Shown here: one piece after another, positions 50,940-59,611 of the stretch
Position numbering within the stretch: the stretch's first letter is position 1
How the letters are laid out: every line of letters begins with the position of its first letter
NCBI GenBank assembly: GCA_029194665.1
Contig: JARFXO010000001.1
Span: 434,001 to 498,000, forward strand
DNA length: 64,000 nucleotides
Source: Nitrospira sp.
GTDB lineage: Bacteria; Nitrospirota; Nitrospiria; Nitrospirales; Nitrospiraceae
Direction of reading: 5' to 3'
The notes under the pieces: generated by a model
Seen by the model: only the letters and a program-made list of their open reading frames with translations
What the model was told of the DNA's origin: nothing
Database searches by the model: none
Made by a program: the position numbers and the translations under genes

Positions 50940-51116
50940 TTATCCCCTCAGCGTTTCCCCTTGTTCGTTGAGCCGTTGATTGATCTTGGCGATTTCCGCC
51001 ACCCATCGCCGGCGTTCGAGATGATCGAACCAGACGATCTGCTCATGCGGCCAGTGAAAATGATACGAAATATACGCCACCTCCTCGTACAGCCGCTCTA
51101 AGGGGTAGCGCCAAAT
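50940..51116 (-). CDS. small DUF6760-like eCIS protein with a non-standard start
   Basis: I found this short gene by hand. The frame reads YPLERLYEEVAYISYHFHWP, then HEQIVWFDHLERRRWVAEIA and KINQRLNEQGE before TAA (50940-50942). It matches the small conserved protein that follows the CxxC gene in many eCIS loci. No ATG, GTG or TTG precedes the conserved region; the frame is closed upstream by a stop inside the overlapping gene. ATT at 51114-51116 is a possible start, or a base may be missing in the GGGGG run there. A GTG further in would remove the conserved N-terminus. Confidence 0.55.
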   Translation of the reverse strand: MWRYPLERLYEEVAYISYHFHWPHEQIVWFDHLERRRWVAEIAKINQRLNEQGETLRG

Positions 51117-51475
51117 TCCCCCACGGTGCTCAGCTCCACGGAAAACTGCTTTTCACAGTGCGGACATTGAGTGCGGACGTGGCTGCCACCGCTTTCATTG
51201 ATTCGCCGATAGAGATCCTGCAAATATGCCAAATCGGCGGCAAACAACCCTTCCATCATTTTTGGATTGATATGGTCGAGCGTCCCGAGCCTGGTCACCA
51301 CCCGGGAAAGCAGGATGATCAACAGATACCCCGGATTCGCATGCACTCGCGGGTCTTTCAATGGAATAATTTCGTCGTAGGCTGTGGCCAGACGCATCAC
51401 TCCTTCTTTATGCATTCCTCCGGCGGCATCCACATAGCCGACCGGTAACGTGAATGGAAATTCGGTCTGTACCAT
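51098..51475 (-). CDS. conserved eCIS/tail assembly protein with a CxxC pair
   Basis: The 125-residue product opens EFPFTLPVGYVDAAGGMHKE, then GVMRLATAYDEIIPLKDPRV, then ILLSRVVTRLGTLDHINPKM. Near the C-terminus it has TQCPHCEKQFSVEL, a single zinc-ribbon knuckle. It is the protein regularly encoded after tube 1 in eCIS and related tails, probably an assembly chaperone in the manner of phage gpG/gp41. It lies 6 nt after tube 1 and overlaps the DUF6760-like gene by 19 nt. Confidence 0.8.
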   Translation of the reverse strand: MVQTEFPFTLPVGYVDAAGGMHKEGVMRLATAYDEIIPLKDPRVHANPGYLLIILLSRVVTRLGTLDHINPKMMEGLFAADLAYLQDLYRRINESGGSHVRTQCPHCEKQFSVELSTVGEFGATP

Positions 51476-51481
51476 TGGGGT

Positions 51482-51916
51482 CTACGCTTTCTTCAGCTCC
51501 TCATGAGTGATTTCCAAGGTTTCAACAGCCACCGCTGTCCCGGTCGCATTCAACGATGGACCGGTCCATTTTGACGGCCATCCTCCCAAAAAATTCCAAC
51601 GAACCTTCTCGACACCGGCTTCGTTCAGCAGAATGATCGATCCGTTCTTTCGTTCCGTCTTGCCGTCGACAACGGTCTTGCGCCATTTCCACAACTCATC
51701 GGAGTCCGTGATCCCACGTTTGAGCGTGAGGGCGGTATATTTATGCAGTCCGCTCAACTTTCGCACATGATTAGGATCGGTACCTTCGCGATAATCGACG
51801 GGGTCCGTGCTGGAATCCAAGCCGCTACACTCCTGAAAGCCCGCTTGGGTAATCCCGTCGATCTCGACCATGAAATTAAAGTCACGATAGGGATCTGTTC
51901 TTGCTCCTGTCGCCAT
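51482..51916 (-). CDS. eCIS inner-tube protein 1 (Afp1-like)
   Basis: The ATG at 51916 follows AAGGAGG by 8 nt; a GTG 6 nt upstream lies in the RBS. The 144-residue product is a compact gp19/Hcp-like tube subunit: DPYRDFNFMVEIDGITQAGF, QECSGLDSSTDPVDYREGTD, LHKYTALTLKRGITDSDELW and a final VAVETLEITHEELKKA. It forms the main stacked-ring tube. It follows the second sheath gene by 42 nt. Confidence 0.92.
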   Translation of the reverse strand: MATGARTDPYRDFNFMVEIDGITQAGFQECSGLDSSTDPVDYREGTDPNHVRKLSGLHKYTALTLKRGITDSDELWKWRKTVVDGKTERKNGSIILLNEAGVEKVRWNFLGGWPSKWTGPSLNATGTAVAVETLEITHEELKKA

Positions 51917-51958
51917 AAGCACCCTCCTTATCCGGTTGATTGCGGTCGCCGACCGCCG

Positions 51959-53140
51959 CTACGTAAGCTCGATATCTCTCGGCAGCTCTCTGCTCCCAAG
52001 ACGATGAATGATCCGCAGGACGACAAACTCAGCGGGAGACCTCGGAGCCAAGCCCATTTCTGTGACGACCATTCCCGCTTCACGAACATCGGGTGGGTTG
52101 GTTTCCTCATCACATTTGATATAGAAGGCTTCTTCCACCGTTTGTCCTCGAAGTCCACCGGCACGCCATAAACCGACCAAATAGGTTCCGAGCTCCCGCC
52201 CTATACGCACCCACAAACGCCGGTCGTTGGTTTCAAACGTGGCCCATGTCATATTCTGATCGATCCAGCGACGCACGGTGAGAATCAGCCTGCGCACGTT
52301 GATATACCGCCAATTGGGATCACGGCTGAGTGTGCGCGCACCCCAGACACGAATCCCCCGTCCCGGAAATGCCCGCATGACATTGATGCCTTCTGGATTG
52401 AGTTCACCTTGCATCCGGTTGTCCACGGAAACTTCCACGTCCAGCACACCCAATAGTTCCTCGTTCGCCGGCGCCTTGAACACTCCGACTTTGGCATCAG
52501 TCTGCGCCACAATGCCCGCAACGTGACCACAAGGAGGCACAAACCGTCCATCCGATGTTTTGAGCCAGGGATAGTACAAAGCTCCGTTGATCGGTTCTGC
52601 CTGCCCCAGGCCAAGAGTGTGTCGTTGGGCGAGTACCGGGACGTCCGTCGCCCCATCCTGTAACGCATCCAACAGCGCCAGTCGGTTGCCGTGCGTCGCG
52701 CAGTGAATCAACGCGTCGGATTGAACCCGCATCACGGCCTGCGTGTCCAGCCTGGCATTCGGCTGTTGCAAGAGCATGGCATCGGGCACTGCGACGAGAT
52801 CGAGATCGTTCAACGGTCCCAACGCCTTGATTGCATCCTTCAACGATGCCTCCCGATCTTTTTTCAGATCGGGGTCCGCGAGCACCACATAGCAACGAAG
52901 GCCTCCGTTTTGAAAGAACCCCGACACGGCATCAGCTAAATAGCCGCCGGCTCGGCCGTCAGGCCGCGTGACGAATTCAGCCTGGCGGTGGATGGAGAAG
53001 GGAATATTGATGGTGATTTCCTTCTTCACCCGGTCATCCGCAAAGCCGACAAACCCCGGGACGCCGGTCGGCAGTTTCGCTTCCGGCTTAAGGAAGACCT
53101 CTTCCCGATAGACCCCAGGACTTTGATAGAGCGATGCCAT
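51959..53140 (-). CDS. eCIS sheath protein 2
   Basis: The 393-residue product starts MASLYQSPGVYREEVFLKPE, the sheath N-terminal arm. The variable middle covers about 90-250. The C-terminal core reads WATFETNDRRLWVRIGRELG, then AFYIKCDEETNPPDVREAGM and VVTEMGLAPRSPAEFVVLRI. This core contracts around the tube. It is clearly paralogous to the upstream sheath but diverged. It lies 13 nt after that gene. Two or three sheath paralogues are normal for Afp-like systems. Confidence 0.93.
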   Translation of the reverse strand: MASLYQSPGVYREEVFLKPEAKLPTGVPGFVGFADDRVKKEITINIPFSIHRQAEFVTRPDGRAGGYLADAVSGFFQNGGLRCYVVLADPDLKKDREASLKDAIKALGPLNDLDLVAVPDAMLLQQPNARLDTQAVMRVQSDALIHCATHGNRLALLDALQDGATDVPVLAQRHTLGLGQAEPINGALYYPWLKTSDGRFVPPCGHVAGIVAQTDAKVGVFKAPANEELLGVLDVEVSVDNRMQGELNPEGINVMRAFPGRGIRVWGARTLSRDPNWRYINVRRLILTVRRWIDQNMTWATFETNDRRLWVRIGRELGTYLVGLWRAGGLRGQTVEEAFYIKCDEETNPPDVREAGMVVTEMGLAPRSPAEFVVLRIIHRLGSRELPRDIELT

Positions 53141-53153
53141 CCGGGATTCCGCC

Positions 53154-54398
53154 TTACTTGCCTTGAGCCACGGCCTGGCTGATACGGAAAATCACAAACT
53201 CCGCCGGACGGACAATGGCCACACCGATTTCCGTCACCACTTGACCCAGTTCACGCAGCTCGGGGGGGTTGGTCTCCGCATCGCATTTGACATAAAATGC
53301 TTGCTCCGGTGTCGTTCCGAACAGCGCCCCTGAACGCCAAACATTCGTTAAAAAGGCTGAGACATTCCGGATGATTTTCTGCCACACCGCAGTGGTGTTC
53401 GGCTCAAACACAACCCATTGCGTCCCCTCACCGATGGACTTTCGCAGGAACAACAAGGTTCGCCGCACACTGATATACTTAAGGTCCGCATTCGCGTCTC
53501 CGCCGACCGTTCGCCCTCCCCATACCAAAATGTTGTCGTTGAGCGAGCGAATGCAATTGACGCCCTTGGGATTCAGCCCGTCTTGATCGGCTTTGCTCAA
53601 TGGTTGTGTGACGTTGAGCACGCCGAGAATGGCCTCATTGGCCGGTGTCTTGTGGACACCACGTTGCGTATCCACACGCGCATAGATACCCGCCAAATGC
53701 CCGCTGGGAGGAACTGCCAAGGCTCCATCCTCATTAGGCTTCTGCAATTTGGTGGCAGGATCGAACGCCTGAATCCAAGGGAAATACCAGGCCGCAAAAT
53801 CGGTCTTCTTGGGCATCAGGCCGGCATCAGCAGCTGTCTTCGTCAACTTCGTTAAATCATCGGTGGTCGACGGACCGTCGAGAATGGCAAACCGATCAGC
53901 TGTTTGGAAACAGTGTGAGACGATCATGTCGCGTGAGGCATCGTCGGTTACACCGGGAGCAGCGACAAGTGCGATTTCATCAATCGCCGAAAAAGCCCGC
54001 AGCGCATCATCCAGTTCCGCACTATCCTTGATCCGCACGACAAAGCAGCGACTCCCCCCGTTGTTGAAAAACCCGTACACCGCGTGAGCCAAACGGCGGT
54101 GTCCTTCGTCAATCGCAGGACTTGGATCGGCGGTTTTGGGACCAGCTGAATCACCCACCAGACCGCCGAACGCTTGTGTGAACTGCGTCCAGTTGGTAAT
54201 CAGCCTCGGCATCTTGCTCAACGTCGGCAAAGAGAAGTCAACGAACTTGGTGGCGGGCGCTTCGTCTTCGGCGACGAGATGAATCTTGTCCGGCACGATC
54301 CCGATAAAACCGGCCGTACTTGTGCTCACACCGGCGATTGCCTTAATGGCCGACGGCACTTCTTCAACATACACACCTGGTGAGAGATAGCTTGGCAT
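53154..54398 (-). CDS. eCIS sheath protein 1
   Basis: The 414-residue product starts MPSYLSPGVYVEEVPSAIKA. It has an inserted loop region around 80-110 and the same C-terminal core as sheath 2: WVVFEPNTTAVWQKIIRNVS, AFYVKCDAETNPPELRELGQ, then VVTEIGVAIVRPAEFVIFRI. The ATG is preceded by AAGGAGG. The AETNPP segment and the mixed alpha/beta core are the diagnostic parts of contractile sheaths. Confidence 0.94.
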   Translation of the reverse strand: MPSYLSPGVYVEEVPSAIKAIAGVSTSTAGFIGIVPDKIHLVAEDEAPATKFVDFSLPTLSKMPRLITNWTQFTQAFGGLVGDSAGPKTADPSPAIDEGHRRLAHAVYGFFNNGGSRCFVVRIKDSAELDDALRAFSAIDEIALVAAPGVTDDASRDMIVSHCFQTADRFAILDGPSTTDDLTKLTKTAADAGLMPKKTDFAAWYFPWIQAFDPATKLQKPNEDGALAVPPSGHLAGIYARVDTQRGVHKTPANEAILGVLNVTQPLSKADQDGLNPKGVNCIRSLNDNILVWGGRTVGGDANADLKYISVRRTLLFLRKSIGEGTQWVVFEPNTTAVWQKIIRNVSAFLTNVWRSGALFGTTPEQAFYVKCDAETNPPELRELGQVVTEIGVAIVRPAEFVIFRISQAVAQGK

Positions 54399-54425
54399 AG
54401 GTCGTCCTCCTTGTAGGGCTGGTAA

Positions 54426-55274
54426 CTAGGGCAACCGCACGTCGTAATTGTCTTGAGCCGATGCTGGAACCGTAATACCGACTTGTTTTATTGCCGCATC
54501 TTTTTGAACGCGCAAGGTATACGCACCCGCCCGCATCATTCTGATGTGATAGCGTCCGTCGACATCTGTGGTCGCGGCCATATTACTTTCGACGAGTACG
54601 ATCGTCGCGTCAGTCGCAGGGCCTCCTGTCGCATCTGTGACCCGCCCGCTGATACTGAAGAGTTCGAGCCGAGTGGCCGGCTTCATTTCCTCTGCTTCGA
54701 GTGAGGTCCGCTCACCCACGTGAAGCACTTCGGTCATCACAAGGGGGGCGGTTACCGGCATGAACGATTGCATTGCAATCGTGACCGTCACCGTGATGGA
54801 TGGCCGGAGATGGTTCCCAATAGCTGCCCAAAATTCATGAGGGTCCTTCAACCCGTCGGATTGTGCAGTGATCATCGGTAGCGGTGGCTCTTGCCCGACA
54901 AGACTTCCCTGCAAGAAAGAGGCTGGAATCGTTGGATATTGTGAAAGCGCCATCAATACCTGGCTGAGTATCCGCTGCTCCTGCAGCGCCGGTTCTTCTC
55001 CCCCGACGGGCCATGCCGTGATGAGGTAGGAACAGGCCACGCGCTTAGGTGATCGGACCATGGTCGCTTGTCCCTTGTTCCGCTCAATGATCGGTTCGTT
55101 ACTCCGCAGCTCCAGGTTCTCGCGAATATCGTAGAGAAAGACATCCACCGTCAGCTGCGTGGGAGCAAACGGCGCCGCTGGGTGGTCGAAGACGATTCGT
55201 GCCGTCTTTAAGGGGTCCGGAAGCTTCGAATCTTCCAAGATCTTTTTCAATGTCAGACTCAAATCACGAATCAT
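54426..55274 (-). CDS. DUF4255 tube/sheath terminator-like protein with a C-terminal Ig-like domain (Afp16-like)
   Basis: The ATG at 55274 lies inside the end of the ATPase gene (11-nt overlap). Residues 1-195 are DUF4255: MIRDLSLTLKKILEDSKLPD, APTQLTVDVFLYDIRENLEL, RSNEP and YLITAW. This family caps the eCIS tube in the way of Afp16. Residues about 200-282 form a carboxypeptidase-regulatory-like beta domain (ISGRVTDATGGPATDATIVL, DVDGRYHIRMMRAGAYTLRV). The added domain may mediate contact with the cell or the cargo. Confidence 0.88.
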   Translation of the reverse strand: MIRDLSLTLKKILEDSKLPDPLKTARIVFDHPAAPFAPTQLTVDVFLYDIRENLELRSNEPIIERNKGQATMVRSPKRVACSYLITAWPVGGEEPALQEQRILSQVLMALSQYPTIPASFLQGSLVGQEPPLPMITAQSDGLKDPHEFWAAIGNHLRPSITVTVTIAMQSFMPVTAPLVMTEVLHVGERTSLEAEEMKPATRLELFSISGRVTDATGGPATDATIVLVESNMAATTDVDGRYHIRMMRAGAYTLRVQKDAAIKQVGITVPASAQDNYDVRLP

Positions 55275-57600
55275 GCCGCGATGCGACTCCTGCCTGACTC
55301 CACACTGCATCATTCCACGTTCGACCTAACTTTTGATGCTCACGCCGGGCCGCCTGTATAAGGTGAGACATCCTGATCATCCCACCGTCGCCTGCGGCAT
55401 AGAAGGCGGCGGCCAGCGAGATATTCTTAATATTCCCGCCCGCCAACCTGACCTCGCGCGCCAGCAAGAACAAGTCCACGTCACTTGCCAACGGCGCTTC
55501 GCGCGGGAACATGATTTCCCAGATGTGTCGGCGATGCATCTCATCGGGAAAGGGAAATTCCACGATCACCTGCATTCGTCGGACAAAGGCCTCGTCCATA
55601 TGTTGACGCACATTGGTTGCAAGGACGGCGACACCTTCGTATTCTTCCATTTTTTGCAGGAGATACCCGACTTCAATATTGGCATACCGATCGTGAGCAT
55701 CCCGGACTTCCGTTCGTTTGCCGAAAAGCGCGTCTGCTTCATCGAAAAACAAGATCGCATTGGTGCGTTGGGCGGCGGCAAAAATCCGATCGAGGTGTTT
55801 TTCCGTTTCTCCGATATATTTGCTGACCACTTGTGAAAGATCGATCTTGTATAAGGGGAAATGGAGTTCCCTCGCGATGATTTCTGCCGCCATTGTTTTC
55901 CCTGTTCCCGGCGGGCCTGAGAACATGACATTCAGCCCCTTACCCATCGAAAGCTTGCGATCGAACCCCCACTCGCCAAAGACGATATGCCGGTGCCGAC
56001 CCTGCTCGGAAATTTCTTTCAATTGCGCCAGTTGATCCGGCGGCAACACAATGTCGTCCAAGGTGTGTTTCACATCGACCTTCCGCACCAACTTCGACAA
56101 ATCCCGCCCGGACTGCGCGCAGGCGGCGGCAAAGACCTCCTCCACCGTAGCGTGGGACCTAGCGGAAGAAGGCGGGGCATCGTCGGATCGGACATCGGTC
56201 CGCCACTGGGCGGCATTGGAAGCCGCTACCACTGCGTCCGAGATTTGATCCGGCATCAACCGGAACCGGCTCGCCAGCGCGTCCACATCAGAGACACCGA
56301 GTGGGATGCCTGCGATCTCCAGATTGTGGCTCCAATGGGCACGGCGTTGGGCAAAGTCCGGCATTCCGACGGGGACAGCGATCACACCGGCTGGGCCGCT
56401 CCCGGAAGGTATCCAGGGTTCGCCTCCCGTTAGGATTGTCAGGCCTTCAGCTTGGGCAAGCACCTCCACAAATCGCTGGTACTGAAGGATCCGGTCAGGC
56501 GCGCAGAGTACATCTACACCGTGAATGCAGAGAATCGCCTCGTGCAGCATCGCGTCGCGCAACGCCAGTTTGAACAGTTGTTCAAGATCCGCTCCAGAGC
56601 CCAGAGCCCGCGCCACATCCAGCACCAACAACGATGCCCCCATGCAACCGACCAAGACTTCAACCGTGTGAAGCGTCCAGGCACTGCCTGGTCCATGGAA
56701 ATAGAGTGTGACGGACCGCTGGACATCGAGCGATCGGCGAATCACCGTCAAGAGCGTCTGTTGATATGCGGCCTCTTCCTGCATATCCGCCTGTGAACCG
56801 GCTCGAAAGGCTCTCTCTGTGAGAATTCGACAATAGGGGACCAGCCGTGAGTCCAGGCGCTCTTGCCCCAGCAAGAAATTGGTGACCTGCTCGTCGACTG
56901 TCAGGTAGTGGCTCAGCAACGGCGGCTGAGGTTGATTCGGATCAGGGATCAATCGGAGTAGATTGTGGTGGAGCAGCGGAGCGGTAGATGAGAAATGCTC
57001 CCGCCGCTCGAGCTTGTCTTGGACGGTGACACAGAGGAGATTCAGCGCCAGATCAACGGTCGGCCGACGTCGACTGATGTCGTCCTGCAGATAGGCGTAT
57101 AGTTTCTCGTAACGCAGGTCGAACTCCGGCGCCAACGCGATAAACAGGACGGCGATATCGAAGGGGGAGAGGCGACAGGCTTTCGCTAATCGAGAGAAAC
57201 CGGAAGGCAGCGGCAAATGCTCTGGAAGCGTCTGAGGCCTGTTGTGCCCGAACAGCGGCTGGCTGGGTGGTTGGGCAAGGAGTAGATCAACGTCACGCGG
57301 CGTGATGTAAAGACCCCGGAAGGAGTCGTTGGCTGATTCCGTTCCGTCGACCCCCTGTCCGGCCGACAGCGCGCACCGAATGCGTTCGTCCACCCAATTG
57401 AGCCATGGGAGCAGCTGAGAGATGGCTTCCGACTTATTTATCGAAGACCGGTTTGAACCGGCGGTTTCCTTGAATCCTACGGCCTGGGTGTTCGACTCGC
57501 CGGCGCTCATTCTCGGCCTAACGACTGATAACCTGCCCACTGATTCGCTCCCATATTGATTCCTCAACATCCTGTGCGCCACTCCGTTGAACCTCGTCAT
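55264..57600 (-). CDS. AAA+ ATPase of the eCIS (Afp15-like)
   Basis: The 778-residue frame has a degenerate first AAA-like half (GPGSAWT near 303 in place of a P-loop; ILCIHGVDVL). The second half is an active AAA+ domain: Walker A GPPGTGKT at 562-569, Walker B ILFFDEAD at 616-623, a sensor Asn in VAVLATNVRQHMDEAFVRRM and an Arg finger region. eCIS ATPases of this type help assemble the particle. The gene heads the operon. The start is uncertain: ATGs at 57600, 57570 and 57510 are all possible, and the conserved region begins after the last. Confidence 0.88.
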   Translation of the reverse strand: MTRFNGVAHRMLRNQYGSESVGRLSVVRPRMSAGESNTQAVGFKETAGSNRSSINKSEAISQLLPWLNWVDERIRCALSAGQGVDGTESANDSFRGLYITPRDVDLLLAQPPSQPLFGHNRPQTLPEHLPLPSGFSRLAKACRLSPFDIAVLFIALAPEFDLRYEKLYAYLQDDISRRRPTVDLALNLLCVTVQDKLERREHFSSTAPLLHHNLLRLIPDPNQPQPPLLSHYLTVDEQVTNFLLGQERLDSRLVPYCRILTERAFRAGSQADMQEEAAYQQTLLTVIRRSLDVQRSVTLYFHGPGSAWTLHTVEVLVGCMGASLLVLDVARALGSGADLEQLFKLALRDAMLHEAILCIHGVDVLCAPDRILQYQRFVEVLAQAEGLTILTGGEPWIPSGSGPAGVIAVPVGMPDFAQRRAHWSHNLEIAGIPLGVSDVDALASRFRLMPDQISDAVVAASNAAQWRTDVRSDDAPPSSARSHATVEEVFAAACAQSGRDLSKLVRKVDVKHTLDDIVLPPDQLAQLKEISEQGRHRHIVFGEWGFDRKLSMGKGLNVMFSGPPGTGKTMAAEIIARELHFPLYKIDLSQVVSKYIGETEKHLDRIFAAAQRTNAILFFDEADALFGKRTEVRDAHDRYANIEVGYLLQKMEEYEGVAVLATNVRQHMDEAFVRRMQVIVEFPFPDEMHRRHIWEIMFPREAPLASDVDLFLLAREVRLAGGNIKNISLAAAFYAAGDGGMIRMSHLIQAARREHQKLGRTWNDAVWSQAGVASRHDS

Positions 57601-58779
57601 TTCCGTGCCGGTTGGTCACCCGGAGGGCCTTGAGACAAGAAGGCTCACTTTCGGAATCGTTACGGATCATCTGTGCCATGCATGAAATAACCGAGGCCGC
57701 ACCTTCGCTCCATTCCTGAGCACGCAGGTTATTATGGAGCAGGAAATCGAAGGCCCCATGGCCGATCTCGAAGCACTTCGCACAGCGCCTCTCGAACTGA
57801 GCCTGAATCCCATAAATTGTGCCTCTCATATATTATCGTAATGGCACACTCTTATAAGTGGTCTATCGTACACGTCGATGGCTCAGAACACCTGATCCAC
57901 ATTTCTTTTCCTTGACAGCACATTCAGTGCCAGCCGTACTCTTAGTACCAACCTTCGCCTCTCCCATCGATCGCCGCACGCGCAGTGCATGAATGCCCTA
58001 TCACAAGATCACAAATGACATGCGGGATCCTGGTATTGGTCTTGACCCGAGCTAATTCGCAAGGGCGTTGTGTGCGTAATCGCTCGTACTCGGGGAATAC
58101 TTAGATGCACGCACCAGACGCAATTTCTCTCCTGGCCGCCGAAGTAAAATCAAAGCCGATGCCCGCTCGATTCTGCATCTGTGCTTTCGGCAAGGTCCGA
58201 CGCGCATTCACTTGTTTCAGAAGATCGATTATTTCGACACCGGCAGGAATCAAAGCACTGTCACAGGAGATCTGGCCTTCCTTGAGGTGATCACAACACT
58301 ATGTCCCTGTAGGTTCTGAATGCGAAAGTCATCCATTCCCCTGACATGATGGTATTGGACATCATCGATGGCAATAATCCTGGATTCCACAGTTGATGGG
58401 TAGATGGGTAGAGTGGTCGAGTAGAAGGCTCAATTATCGTAGGGGCATAGGAGAATTGGCATGCGAGGCCATCGTCACCCCGGATCGCCGCTCGGCCCGA
58501 AGGTCGGCTTGACGTTGGCCGATCATCCCATCACCGTGTGGGCGGGAGTGATCTTGATGCGACCGCACTTCGAATGATGCTTCTGGCGCGTGGCGTTCGC
58601 CGTCGGCGAGAAAAGTATCGTTTGATATTTATAGTTGAGGCAGACGGGTGGCCAATTCGCCCGCTGTTGCTCCTAAATCGTCCTTATGACGATCTTTCAG
58701 GGATGGTCCATCTTTATGGATAGACGTCACCGCTGTCTCTGAGTGGTTAGTATCCGAGAGAGGGAAGCGATGTTTCCTG
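57601..58779. other. about 1.2 kb with no convincing gene, upstream of the eCIS operon
   Basis: Only short ORFs occur. One minus-strand ORF (57518-57829, 103 codons) overlaps the possible ATPase N-terminus in another frame and has no recognisable motif. The eCIS promoter must lie here or just inside 57.5-57.9 kb. An AT-rich patch near 57830-57865 (TTATAAG, TAATAT on the minus strand) is a candidate, but I cannot pair hexamers with confidence. Confidence 0.5.
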
Positions 58780-59103
58780 TTACTCTTGGCTCTGGCTCAG
58801 TTCGGCCTCAATTTTGGCCACCCTCTCGGCTGCTTCCTGATGACCCTCCTGCGCCGCGAGCCTGTAAAACGCGAGCGCCTTCTTCAGATCCTTTAGCCCT
58901 CCCAAACGGCCAGATTCAAGAGCTTTCCCTACGCGGTACGCAGCTTCGCCATCTCCCTCTTCGGCTTTCTCTGAGTCCGACGCATAGTCCTGAGCGGCTT
59001 GAGGATTCAATGGCCGTTGCATCTGTGCCCGTACATTGCAGAGACCTCCGCCCATTAGTAGAGCGGATAGCGCTACCAGCGAGATCGTCTTAATGTTTGT
59101 CAT
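58780..59103 (-). CDS. secreted Sel1-repeat protein
   Basis: The ATG at 59103 has GGAGG 5-6 nt upstream, and a signal peptide follows (ISLVALSALLMGGGLCNVRA). The mature part (about 80 residues) has two helical repeats, GDGEAAYRVGKALESGRLGG, then LKDLKKALAFYRLAAQEGHQ, with the A..W/FY..AA..GH.. spacing of Sel1. Such periplasmic repeat proteins mediate protein contacts. Partner and role are unknown. Confidence 0.75.
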   Translation of the reverse strand: MTNIKTISLVALSALLMGGGLCNVRAQMQRPLNPQAAQDYASDSEKAEEGDGEAAYRVGKALESGRLGGLKDLKKALAFYRLAAQEGHQEAAERVAKIEAELSQSQE

Positions 59104-59611
59104 GGCAGCCTCCATAGCTGTTGCAGAAAAATCAAACGCGCATAGCTCTTGTAGAAAATTCAAAAGCACCTCATCTGCTTATTCAAGACACTGGTAAAAT
59201 TTGTCTTACTCGTTGCGAAGCTTGATGCAAAAAACATTCAAACTTTACCAGTGCTTTGTTCAAGCCTACTGATAGCTGATTGCAGATAGTACGCAAGGCG
59301 GGCGAGCTTTTAAGCAATAGCTTGCGAGATCATTTGTTCGGTGTGCTGGAAAGCCAAGTGTCAGTGGGGGTGGATAGGATTGAGCTTTCGGAAGTCGTCA
59401 TGGCGAAAGCAGTGAGATACAGCTGGAGAAGGTGCCGTGGGTGGCGGCATGCGATTCATATCGCGCGTTATGGTCGCACGCAGCCAGGGGTACCGATTCG
59501 GCTAGCGCCAGGATTCATCGCATTACGGCAAACTGACAACGCTTATCCCTTCTATAATCACCGCTCGTCCGATAACGGGGACAGGCACCGCCTGGTGGCG
59601 GAGCCAGCCCC
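59104..59611. other. 508 bp without a supported gene; contains a 10-bp inverted repeat
   Basis: CACTGGTAAA (59189-59198) and TTTACCAGTG (59244-59253) are perfect inverted repeats with a 45-nt spacer. They sit just upstream of the Sel1 gene and could be an operator pair or ends of a small lost element. The downstream half up to uvrA has no motif-bearing ORF apart from frames that shadow uvrA. Confidence 0.4.

Noticed and set aside
36417-57600. Prophage or type VI secretion system
   Set aside because: There is no capsid, portal, terminase, integrase or lysis gene and no TssJ/L/M/K/F/G. The ATPase, DUF4255, LysM, PAAR and DUF4157 set is that of an eCIS.
57518-57829. 103-codon minus-strand ORF upstream of the eCIS ATPase
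   Set aside because: It overlaps the possible ATPase N-terminus in another frame and shows no domain or family pattern. I kept it only as a note in the region entry.
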